From: an uncultured Aquimarina sp.
GTDB lineage: Bacteria > Bacteroidota > Bacteroidia > Flavobacteriales > Flavobacteriaceae
NCBI GenBank assembly: GCA_947498705.1
Contig: CANMLW010000001.1
Span: 1,054,001-1,118,000 of the forward strand
Direction of reading: 5' to 3'
Length of the DNA: 64,000 bases
In this document: positions 37,967-45,651 of the stretch, one piece after another
Layout: the number at the start of each line of letters is the position of its first letter
Numbering within the stretch: the first letter of the stretch is position 1
Made by a program: the position numbers and the translations under genes
Notes under the pieces: model-generated
Databases searched by the model: none
The model's input: only the letters and a program-made list of their open reading frames with translations
What the model was told of the DNA's origin: nothing

Positions 37967-38447
37967 CTATTTTATCAACTTTAACTGACTATATATCAAA
38001 TTTAATTGTCCCAAATGGTATATATCATGTTGCAAAATACCTTCTAACATATATTGGTTATTATACGATCTACCCTCGGTACATTTCTTAAACCAACTTT
38101 CTTCTTTAGATACGATCAATTCGCATAAAGATTGTTGTACACTTTTTAATTCGCCATAAACTTCATTAAAATCATCTACATTATTGACAAATACTTGTTC
38201 TCTCCAGTCTTGCTGAGAGTTCATGATAATATTATAACCTTTATTTTCCTTTACTTTTTCTATTACAAATTTTTTCCAATCAATAAGATGCCATACATAC
38301 TCTGTAATCGAATGAGCTGCTCCTTTTGGTTTTTTATTCCAAAACTCTAACGGAATCTGGTTTAAAGCTTCACATAGAGATATCCCGTACCAAGGCTCCC
38401 CCTTCGAACACTTCATTATATCTGGAAACAAATTCTTCTATATTCAT
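37967..38447 (-). pseudogene. DinB-family protein gene with a one-base frameshift near its start
   Basis: The frame from 38431 encodes 154 residues of a DinB/YfiT-like four-helix protein with the three metal-ligand histidines (VWHLIDWKKF and HDIYHLGQ). Its N-terminus, MFPDIMKCSKGEPWYG, looks wrong. In the next frame an ATG at 38447 reads MNIEEFVSRYNEVFEG and would run straight into EPWYGISLCEAL if the G5 tract (minus strand, about 38398-38402) had only four G. The intact gene therefore started at 38447 and carries a +1 slip, or the base is a sequencing error. DinB-like proteins include thiol-dependent metalloenzymes, but function here is unknown. Confidence 0.65.
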
Positions 38448-38518
38448 CACCTTAAATTCGATTTATAGTGTCTATCAAAAATATGTAAACCTAAACCTCC
38501 TCTGATTATCTGTTATTT

Positions 38519-41212
38519 CTATTCAGAAAGGTTTGGATTAAGCCATTTTCTTGCATATTCGAGATCAATCTCTTTGCGTTTTGCGAAATCCTTTAATTGA
38601 TCTTCTTTTATCTTTCCTAATCCAAAATATCTAGCTTCTGGGTTTGCAAAATAATAACCTGATACTGACGCGGCCGGCCACATTGCTAAACTTTCTGTTA
38701 ACTCAACTCCTATACGTTCTTTGACTTCGAGCAACTCCCAAATAGTAAGTTTTTCCAGATGGTCTGGGCAAGCAGGGTATCCTGGAGCGGGTCTAATTCC
38801 TTTATATTCTTCTTTAATCAACTCTACATTTGACAATGCCTCGTCATTGGCATACCCCCAATCTTCTTTACGCACTTTTTCGTGTAAATACTCTGCAAAA
38901 GCTTCTGCCAATCTATCTGCCAAAGCTTTAATCATAATAGAATTGTAATCATCATGATCTGCTTCATAAGCTTCTGCCAGCTCTTTGGTACCAAAACCAG
39001 TACTTACACAAAAGCATCCAATATAATCCTGTTTACCACTCTCTTTTGGTGCTACAAAATCTGATAATGCAAAATTAGGTTTACCTGCATGTTTTTTTAG
39101 TTGTTGTCTCAAAGTTCTAAACTCAAAACTACCATTTTCTGAGGTCACTTCGATATCATCATCATTTACCGTATTCGCTTCAAAAAGACCATATATAGCT
39201 TTTGCGCCAAGCAATTTTTTATCAAAAACCTTGGTCAATAATTCTTTTGCATCTTTCAACAAAGAAGTTGCTTGTTCTCCAACTACTTCATCTGTTAGAA
39301 TAGCTGGATATTTACCATGTAAATCCCATGATCTAAAAAACGGACTCCAATCGATATAAGGTTCTAATTTCTTGATATCAAAATCCGAAATTACTTGGAT
39401 TCCTAATTTATTGGGTTTTGTAATTTCACTCTCAGACCAATCTATTTTATATTTATTCTTTCGGGCCTCTGCTATGCTTAGAAATTCTTTCTTTTTGGTA
39501 CGTTTAAGGAATCCTTCTCTAAATTTTTCATAATCTTCTTTAAGATCCCCTACATATTTTTGATTGCTTCTTTTATTAAGCAAATCACCTACAACGGTTA
39601 CCGCTCTAGAAGCATCATTAACATGTACCACCGCATTCTTGTATTGTGGATCAATTTTTACTGCCGTATGTGCTTTAGAAGTCGTAGCTCCTCCTATCAG
39701 TAACGGAACACTAAAATCTTTGCGTTCCATTTCTTTGGCCAGATACACCATTTCATCTAAAGATGGAGTGATCAACCCACTTAACCCAATAATATCTACT
39801 TTTTCATCTATAGCGGTCTGAATAATTTTTTCTGGTGGCACCATTACTCCAAGATCTACGATCTCGTAATTATTACATCCCAAAACTACAGAAACAATAT
39901 TTTTGCCTATATCATGTACATCTCCTTTCACGGTTGCCATTAAAATACGGCCGTTTGACCCATTTCCTTCGGCGGCTTTTGGATTTTTCTTTTTCTCTTC
40001 CTCTATATAAGGAAGTAAATAGGCTACTGCTTTTTTCATTACCCTAGCAGATTTTACTACTTGGGGTAAGAACATTTTTCCGGATCCAAAAAGATCACCA
40101 ACGACATTCATCCCTGTCATTAGATGTCCTTCTATCACCTCTATTGGCTTATCTACACTTTGTCTGGCTTCTTCAACATCTTCTACAATGTATTGATCGA
40201 TCCCTTTTACCAATGCTCTTGTAATCCTATCCTGTAAAGATTCTTCTCGCCAGGATAAGTCTACAGTTTTCTCCTTACTTGTTCCTTTTACCGTTTCTGC
40301 AAAATCAAGTAATCTCTCTGTAGCATCATCACGTCTATTCAAGATTACATCTTCTACATGTTCGAGCAAATCTTTAGGAATGTCATCATATACCTCGAGC
40401 ATTGCCGGGTTAACAATTCCCATATTCATTCCTGCTTTTATAGCATGAAACAAAAACACAGAGTGCATAGCTTCTCTAACAACATTATTTCCTCTAAACG
40501 AAAACGATACATTACTCACTCCACCACTCACACTACAATGTGGCAAGTTTTCTCGCACCCATCTGGTTGCTTCTATAAAATCAACTGCATTTTTACGATG
40601 CTCCTCCATCCCTGTAGCAACAGGAAATATATTCAGATCAAAAATGATATCTTCTGGAGGAAAATTAACTTTATTGACCAAAACATCATAGGATCGTTTA
40701 GAAATTTCTATACGACGCTCATAGTTATCTGCCTGCCCTACTTCGTCAAATGCCATGACAATTACCGCCGCACCATATCGTTTAATCGCCTTTGCGTGGG
40801 CAATAAACTCTTCTTCACCTTCTTTAAGACTAATCGAGTTTACGACACATTTTCCTTGTACGACCTGCAAACCTGCCTCGATAATATCCCACTTAGAACT
40901 ATCGATCATGATAGGGACTCTGGCGATATCTGGTTCTGCCATAATAAGATTTAAAAATCTTACCATTGCCTCTTTTCCATCGATAAGACCATCATCCATA
41001 TTTATATCGATGACCTGAGCTCCTCCTTCTACCTGATGACGTGCAATATCTAACGCTTCATCAAATTTCTCTTCTTTTACCAGTCTTAAAAACTTTCGAG
41101 ATCCCGCTACATTTGTTCGCTCCCCAACATTTATAAAGTTAGTTTCTGGAGTAACAATTAATGGTTCTAATCCCGATAATTTTAGATATCGTTTAGTTGT
41201 ATTATTAGCCAT
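38519..41212 (-). CDS. metH: Methionine synthase, pterin/cobalamin/activation subunit
   Basis: 897 residues covering the last three modules of cobalamin-dependent methionine synthase. The methyl-THF (pterin) domain is in residues about 20-290 ([39 protein letters not shown]). The cobalamin cap and Rossmann domains are around 340-560, with [20 protein letters not shown] carrying the B12-ligand His in DxHxxG, then GLSGLITPS. The SAM-binding reactivation domain is C-terminal ([34 protein letters not shown]). The homocysteine domain is a separate gene 2 bases upstream, so the enzyme is split in two chains. Confidence 0.96.
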   Translation of the reverse strand: MANNTTKRYLKLSGLEPLIVTPETNFINVGERTNVAGSRKFLRLVKEEKFDEALDIARHQVEGGAQVIDINMDDGLIDGKEAMVRFLNLIMAEPDIARVPIMIDSSKWDIIEAGLQVVQGKCVVNSISLKEGEEEFIAHAKAIKRYGAAVIVMAFDEVGQADNYERRIEISKRSYDVLVNKVNFPPEDIIFDLNIFPVATGMEEHRKNAVDFIEATRWVRENLPHCSVSGGVSNVSFSFRGNNVVREAMHSVFLFHAIKAGMNMGIVNPAMLEVYDDIPKDLLEHVEDVILNRRDDATERLLDFAETVKGTSKEKTVDLSWREESLQDRITRALVKGIDQYIVEDVEEARQSVDKPIEVIEGHLMTGMNVVGDLFGSGKMFLPQVVKSARVMKKAVAYLLPYIEEEKKKNPKAAEGNGSNGRILMATVKGDVHDIGKNIVSVVLGCNNYEIVDLGVMVPPEKIIQTAIDEKVDIIGLSGLITPSLDEMVYLAKEMERKDFSVPLLIGGATTSKAHTAVKIDPQYKNAVVHVNDASRAVTVVGDLLNKRSNQKYVGDLKEDYEKFREGFLKRTKKKEFLSIAEARKNKYKIDWSESEITKPNKLGIQVISDFDIKKLEPYIDWSPFFRSWDLHGKYPAILTDEVVGEQATSLLKDAKELLTKVFDKKLLGAKAIYGLFEANTVNDDDIEVTSENGSFEFRTLRQQLKKHAGKPNFALSDFVAPKESGKQDYIGCFCVSTGFGTKELAEAYEADHDDYNSIMIKALADRLAEAFAEYLHEKVRKEDWGYANDEALSNVELIKEEYKGIRPAPGYPACPDHLEKLTIWELLEVKERIGVELTESLAMWPAASVSGYYFANPEARYFGLGKIKEDQLKDFAKRKEIDLEYARKWLNPNLSE

Positions 41213-41214
41213 AT

Positions 41215-42216
41215 TTATACTGTAACTTCTACTTGTCTGGGTTTATATTCCTTTACCATATCAGCAATTGCCTTAATATGTTCTGGTGTGGTACCACAAC
41301 ATCCTCCAATAATATTGACTAGGCTTTTGTCTAAATATTCTTTTATTTGAGATGCCATTTGCTCTGGTGTCTCATCATACTCTCCAAATGCATTTGGTAA
41401 ACCTGCGTTAGGATGTGCTGATATCCCAAATGTTGCTTTTTGCGAAAGTACTTCTAAATGTGGTGTAAGTTGATTTGCTCCTAATGCACAATTAAACCCA
41501 ACAGATAACATTGGGATATGTGATATAGAAATCAAAAACGCCTCTGCAGTTTGACCAGATAGTGTTCTACCACTGGCATCTGTTATGGTACCACTAACCA
41601 TTACAGGTATATCGATATTTCTTTCATCTTTTACCTCTTCGATTGCAAACAATGCCGCTTTTGCATTTAATGTATCAAAAACAGTCTCTACCAAAAGAAT
41701 ATCTGCTCCTCCATCTACCAAGGCTTCTACCTGCTGTTTATAAGCTATCTTTAATTCATCAAAAGTTACTGCGCGATAACCAGGATCGTTTACATCTGGA
41801 GACATGCTAGCTGTTCTGTTTGTTGGACCAATTGACCCAGCTACAAAACGAGGTTTGTGGGGTTCTTTTTCTGCAAACTCTTGCGCTACTTCTTTAGCAA
41901 TTTTGGCAGATTGATAATTAAGTTCATAAACCAACTCTTCCATTTCATAATCTGCCATAGCAATAGTAGTTCCCGAAAACGTATTGGTCTCTACAATATC
42001 TGCTCCTGCTTCAAAATACAATCGATGCACTTCTTTTATTGCCTCTGGTTGGGTAATGCTTAGCAAATCATTATTTCCTTGAACAGGAACAGGCCAATCC
42101 TTAAATCGTTCTCCTCTAAAATCTTCTTCGGTAAACTTATGACGTTGCAGCATGGTTCCCATTGCTCCATCAAGTATAAGAATCCTTTCTTCAAGTATTT
42201 TGTATATATCCTTCAT
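41215..42216 (-). CDS. metH: Methionine synthase, homocysteine-binding subunit
   Basis: 333 residues equal to the N-terminal homocysteine S-methyltransferase barrel of Met[28 protein letters not shown] and [20 protein letters not shown]. The zinc-binding cysteines are in VGFNCALGA and [13 protein letters not shown]. It is followed after 2 bases by the rest of MetH and was probably one gene split in an ancestor. A SAM-I riboswitch lies in its leader (42352-42452). Confidence 0.95.
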   Translation of the reverse strand: MKDIYKILEERILILDGAMGTMLQRHKFTEEDFRGERFKDWPVPVQGNNDLLSITQPEAIKEVHRLYFEAGADIVETNTFSGTTIAMADYEMEELVYELNYQSAKIAKEVAQEFAEKEPHKPRFVAGSIGPTNRTASMSPDVNDPGYRAVTFDELKIAYKQQVEALVDGGADILLVETVFDTLNAKAALFAIEEVKDERNIDIPVMVSGTITDASGRTLSGQTAEAFLISISHIPMLSVGFNCALGANQLTPHLEVLSQKATFGISAHPNAGLPNAFGEYDETPEQMASQIKEYLDKSLVNIIGGCCGTTPEHIKAIADMVKEYKPRQVEVTV

Positions 42217-42351
42217 AATAAAATTTCGCCGTGTTACTTTTTATTACACTTATTCCAAAACAATAAAAGGCAGCACCATATCTTTCTTTAAAAACATGTA
42301 AAAAGTGTATCTAGAAAAGTGAAAAGAAAATATAGCAAGGCTATGCTCTTC

Positions 42352-42452
42352 GTTATCTATTTCGCTATGCGAATAGAATGTAGCACCTTCTTTAACAGAT
42401 AAAGGGTTGCTAAGGTTTCATAGGGTCTATTCCCTCCACCTTTCTTGATAAC
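42352..42452 (-). promoter_or_regulatory. SAM-I (S-box) riboswitch in the metH leader
   Basis: On the minus strand the S-box core is intact: GTTATCAAGAAAGGTGGAGG then GAATAGACCCTATGAAACC, TTAGCAACC and AAGGTGCTA. The closing helix P1 pairs GTTATC (42447-42452) with GATAAC (42352-42357) perfectly. About 135 bases separate it from the metH ATG. A small hairpin, ATAGC/GCTAT at 42332-42344 followed by ATTTTCTTTT, could be the terminator of the expression platform but is weak. High SAM should lower expression of both metH genes. Confidence 0.93.
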
Positions 42453-42499
42453 ATTTACAATGTTTATGAACTAAACAGCACTTACTGTAAATTGAACTG

Positions 42500-42530
42500 C
42501 AAATTAACGGCATAACCTTTTGTTTTGCAA
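42500..42530 (-). promoter_or_regulatory. Promoter of the metH operon
   Basis: On the minus strand TAATTTG at 42500-42506 fits the -7 box TAnnTTTG region, with TTG at 42528-42530 as -33, 21 bases apart. The transcript would start about 40 bases before the S-box element, so the aptamer would be wholly inside the leader. Confidence 0.5.
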
Positions 42531-42694
42531 GGAAAAGTTAAAAATATTAGGTCGAAAAGAATCTGTTTTTTGAAGTACGTTTTAAAATACACATTATCAC
42601 TTCTTTTCTTAACCGTTTATACAGTAAAATAGACCTTAAATACAATCAAATGCACACTACACACATTCCCTTTATTTTCTTACCATATTGTGCA

Positions 42695-42702
42695 TAATTT
42701 TG
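42695..42702 (+). promoter_or_regulatory. Promoter -7 element (TAATTTTG) of the lipoprotein gene
   Basis: TAATTTTG matches TAnnTTTG exactly and lies 24 bases before the ATG at 42726. This makes the upstream in-frame ATG at 42690 impossible as a start if the promoter is real, and supports the choice of 42726. Confidence 0.5.
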
Positions 42703-42725
42703 CTTTCAACTTTAAACACATACAC

Positions 42726-43292
42726 ATGAAAAATTATTTAATCTTGATCTTAGCAATTGCTTTATTATGCTCTTGCGAGAAGGATGAAAATTTTGAACCT
42801 GTCCAAAAAACGATTGACAATAGTCAACAAATTACTACACAAAAAACGGTTACCGTAGTGTCTACCAAAATCACTACTGGTTCTGGGGCATCTATACGAC
42901 ACATCGCAAACACGAAACTTGAAAGAGAAAACTGGTATACATTTGGCTTAGAAGATTTTAGATATGATTTTTGGTACGAAGTAGCCCCAGCGCATATAAA
43001 AAGTATTACTCTAAAAATTGAAGATCTAAGAACTGGTGAAGTTAAATGGAACCAAAAGTATACAGGTTTAACTCATTTACATGGAGGCCGTGAGTATGGA
43101 GATGTAAAAGGAGAACTGAATAAAATTAAAATTAAAGGTGGCGGCGCGAATGTTTTGGCGGCTTATAAAAGAGAAGGAAATCATTCTGCCACTCTAACCC
43201 TAGAAGTTGCAGAGGGCACTTATAGTGTTGGTATACATTTGCACTTAAAAAATTGGGATAATTATATTACCAGAACCATGGCTGCTTTTTAG
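42726..43292 (+). CDS. Lipoprotein of unknown function
   Basis: 188 residues from MKNYLILILAIALLCSCEKD, a lipoprotein signal with Cys in LCSC. After a flexible Gln/Thr-rich linker, the body is beta-rich and has a His/Gly-rich turn (LTHLHGGREYG) and a Gly-rich KIKGGGANV segment. No family recognised. It stands alone between two minus-strand sulfur operons with its own promoter and terminator and has no sequence sign of a sulfur role. An outer-membrane-anchored location is likely. Confidence 0.7.
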   Translation: MKNYLILILAIALLCSCEKDENFEPVQKTIDNSQQITTQKTVTVVSTKITTGSGASIRHIANTKLERENWYTFGLEDFRYDFWYEVAPAHIKSITLKIEDLRTGEVKWNQKYTGLTHLHGGREYGDVKGELNKIKIKGGGANVLAAYKREGNHSATLTLEVAEGTYSVGIHLHLKNWDNYITRTMAAF

Positions 43293-43323
43293 GCAACAGC
43301 TACTTCCTTTTTTATAATAAGAG

Positions 43324-43353
43324 AAAACCGAATACATTTGAGTATTCGGTTTT
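43324..43353. terminator. Bidirectional intrinsic terminator
   Basis: AAAACCGAATAC and its complement form a 12-bp stem with a 6-nt loop, followed by T on the plus strand and preceded by an A-rich run. It closes the plus-strand lipoprotein gene and the minus-strand sulfate-assimilation operon, which ends at 43383. Confidence 0.85.
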
Positions 43354-43382
43354 TATTTATAGCGTATTTGTTTCTTATAATT

Positions 43383-43703
43383 TTATGATTCTGGAGCCAA
43401 TTCTATCTCTAACCCATCTAATTCGGGAGTTATTGGAATTTGACATCCTAACCTGCTATTATCTTCTACATAGAAAGCTTCTGCTAACATCATATCTTCA
43501 TCCTGTCCCATTTCTGGTAACTCATGATCAGATGTAACATAACATTGACAAGAAGCACACATTGCCATACCACCACAGGTACCTTCTACCGGTAGCTCAT
43601 AGGCTTTACAAACCTCCATTAGGTTCATTGCCATATCTGTTGGTGCCTGTACTTCGTGTACAACTCCTTCTCTATCTTTGATTTTTATGGTAACGTCTGA
43701 CAT
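43383..43703 (-). CDS. [2Fe-2S] ferredoxin
   Basis: 106 residues. Cluster ligands are visible as CGGMAMCASCQCYV (CxxxxxCxxC) and a later Cys in SRLGCQIPI, the adrenodoxin-like arrangement. It is the last gene of the sulfate-assimilation operon, behind a ferredoxin-NADP reductase-like gene, so it probably carries electrons to the siroheme sulfite reductase. That partnership is inferred from context. Confidence 0.9.
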   Translation of the reverse strand: MSDVTIKIKDREGVVHEVQAPTDMAMNLMEVCKAYELPVEGTCGGMAMCASCQCYVTSDHELPEMGQDEDMMLAEAFYVEDNSRLGCQIPITPELDGLEIELAPES

Positions 43704-43798
43704 GTTTTTAAATTTCTGTCGATAATTTTATATTCTACAAACCTCACAAAATCAATAAGAAGTTGTGAGGCTCTATATTTAAGTAAAGCTACTAATTT

Positions 43799-44854
43799 TT
43801 AGTTAATTGCTTTTACTACTTCTTTTTTAGCTTCTTTTTTGGTTCCATCAAATCCTTCTACTCCACCAACAGTAGTATACTTCATTACATACTTTTTATC
43901 TGGGAAAATTCTTTGATAAGCACTTTGGCACATGATTGCCGCTTCATGGAAACCAGAAAGGATTAACTTTAGTTTTCCTTTATATGTATTTACATCACCA
44001 ATAGCATAGATTCCTGGTATATTGGTTTGATAATCGTATGAATTATCTACTTTGATTGCATTTTTCTCAATCTCTAATCCCCAATCACCAATTGGACCAA
44101 GTTTTGGAGACAATCCAAATAATGGGATGAAGTAATCTGTGTTTACCTCGATATCTCCTTTTGTCTTGTGCTTGATACCTACACCAGTTACATGATCTTC
44201 TCCTTTTAATTCTTTTACTTCTGCTTCTGTAATTAGGTTTACTTTTCCTAATTTGGTAAGTTCTGCTACTCGTTCTACAGAATCCAGAGCTCCTCTAAAT
44301 TCATTTCTTCTATGAACAAGAGTTACCTCACTTGCTACCTCTGCTAAGAAAATAGTCCAATCTAGTGCAGAATCTCCTCCTCCTGCAATTACTACTCTTT
44401 TATCTCTATATACTTCTGGATCACGAATAATATATGCTACTCCTTTATCTTCAAAATCAACAATATTTGGGATAGGTGGTTTACGAGGTTCGAAAGAACC
44501 TAATCCTCCTGCAATTGCTACGACAGGTGCATTATGTTGTGTCCCTTTATTAGTAGTCACTAAGAAAGTATCATCCTCTAATTTTTCTATAGTCTCTGCT
44601 CTTTCTCCTAACGTAAACCCAGGATCAAAAGGCTTGATTTGCTCCATTAAATTATCCACCAAATCTCCTGCCAGTATTTCTGGAAATCCAGGGATATCAT
44701 AAATTGGTTTTTTAGGATAAATTTCTGAACATTGACCTCCCGGTTGCGGTAAAGCATCGATAAGATGTGTTTTCAACTTCAGTAATCCTGCTTCAAAAAC
44801 AGTAAATAATCCTGTTGGGCCTGCTCCGATTATTAAAATATCAGTCTTGATCAT
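43799..44854 (-). CDS. Ferredoxin--NAD(P)+ reductase (thioredoxin reductase-like)
   Basis: 351-residue two-dinucleotide-binding flavoprotein. The FAD site is IIGAGPTGLFTVFEAG, the NAD(P) site is VVIAGGGDSALDWTIFLAE, and the C-terminal FAD motif is GIYAIGDVNTYKGKLKL. The CxxC redox pair of thioredoxin reductases is absent, which points to the ferredoxin/flavodoxin reductase subgroup. The start overlaps the siroheme gene by 14 bases. Its likely job is reducing the adjacent ferredoxin for sulfite reduction. Confidence 0.9.
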   Translation of the reverse strand: MIKTDILIIGAGPTGLFTVFEAGLLKLKTHLIDALPQPGGQCSEIYPKKPIYDIPGFPEILAGDLVDNLMEQIKPFDPGFTLGERAETIEKLEDDTFLVTTNKGTQHNAPVVAIAGGLGSFEPRKPPIPNIVDFEDKGVAYIIRDPEVYRDKRVVIAGGGDSALDWTIFLAEVASEVTLVHRRNEFRGALDSVERVAELTKLGKVNLITEAEVKELKGEDHVTGVGIKHKTKGDIEVNTDYFIPLFGLSPKLGPIGDWGLEIEKNAIKVDNSYDYQTNIPGIYAIGDVNTYKGKLKLILSGFHEAAIMCQSAYQRIFPDKKYVMKYTTVGGVEGFDGTKKEAKKEVVKAIN

Positions 44855-45443
44855 TTTTCAACTTCTTTTTTCCTATTAATCCTTTGGTAAATTCGTTAAG
44901 TGTATCTACTTTTTCTTCGAAATCACCTTTAATTGTTTTTCTATATTTATTCAAATTCTTCACTAAATCGTCAATGTTTTCAGGAATTACTTCTTCAAAA
45001 AACTGACGTAATCTTTTGGCAGTGGTAGGTGATTTTCCGTTGGTCGAAATTGCCACCTTAACATTACCTTTGGTTACGATTCCTCCCATATAAAAATCAC
45101 AATACGGAGGGTTATCTGCTACATTAACCAATTTACTTCTTTTCCTACAGTCTTTGTACACCTGTACATTAACATCTGGAACGTCTGTAGTAGCGATCAC
45201 AATATGTTTTCTTTTTAAAAAACGCTTGTGATATTTTTTATTAATCATTTCTATCCCAAACTTATTCGCCAAGGCAACAGTACCTTCTCTAAACATAGGA
45301 GAAACTAATGTTACATTAGCATCGGGACTTGATTTTAATAAGAACGTAAGTTTTTCTTCAGCAACATTACCTCCTCCTACAATTAGGACTTCTAGGTTTT
45401 TTACCTTTAAAAAAACTGGATATAAATTATTTCTTTCTTCCAT
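44841..45443 (-). CDS. Precorrin-2 dehydrogenase / sirohydrochlorin ferrochelatase (CysG N-terminal type)
   Basis: 200 residues equal to the CysG-B/Met8p-like half of siroheme synthase: LYPVFLKVKNLEVLIVGGGNVAEEKL as the NAD site, VADNPPYCDFYMGGIV, and VAISTNGKSPTTAKRLRQFFEE. It oxidises precorrin-2 and inserts iron to make siroheme. The methyltransferase half (CobA/CysG-A) is missing from this protein. Only a degenerate fragment resembling it lies just upstream at 45480-45632, so precorrin-2 must come from a gene elsewhere. Confidence 0.92.
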   Translation of the reverse strand: MEERNNLYPVFLKVKNLEVLIVGGGNVAEEKLTFLLKSSPDANVTLVSPMFREGTVALANKFGIEMINKKYHKRFLKRKHIVIATTDVPDVNVQVYKDCRKRSKLVNVADNPPYCDFYMGGIVTKGNVKVAISTNGKSPTTAKRLRQFFEEVIPENIDDLVKNLNKYRKTIKGDFEEKVDTLNEFTKGLIGKKKLKNDQD

Positions 45444-45479
45444 CTTTATAGCTATCCTGAACTATCAAGATATGTTTCT

Positions 45480-45632
45480 TTAACAACATCTATAGCAATG
45501 TTCTATCTTATTTATCATCGCAGGTTGTTTTAAAATTGTTATCAAAACATCTTGTTCATTCTGGGCAGCAAAGATACTAACTATTTCATTTAACTCGCTC
45601 ACTCCCAAAAGAATCAAGACTACAACACTTGA
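45480..45632 (-). pseudogene. Probable relic of uroporphyrinogen-III methyltransferase (cobA)
   Basis: Between the sulfite reductase and siroheme genes a 50-codon open stretch without a start reads SSVVVLILLGVSELNEIVSI then FAAQNEQDVLITIL. This resembles the segment of CobA/SUMT with the pattern S.TVVILMGM.KL.EIV..F...........AII. Flanking stops (45633-45635 and 45480-45482) and the lack of the N-terminal GAGPGD motif show it is not functional. In related genomes cobA is commonly placed here. The assignment rests on remembered family sequence and needs a database search. Confidence 0.5.
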
Positions 45633-45651
45633 TTACAACCTGATACAACTA

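Noticed and set aside
40358..40954. 198-codon open frame on the plus strand, antisense to metH
   Set aside because: It lies wholly inside the pterin domain coding region of metH, has a composition typical of antisense shadows (many Cys, His, Phe, Ile), and no promoter or motif.
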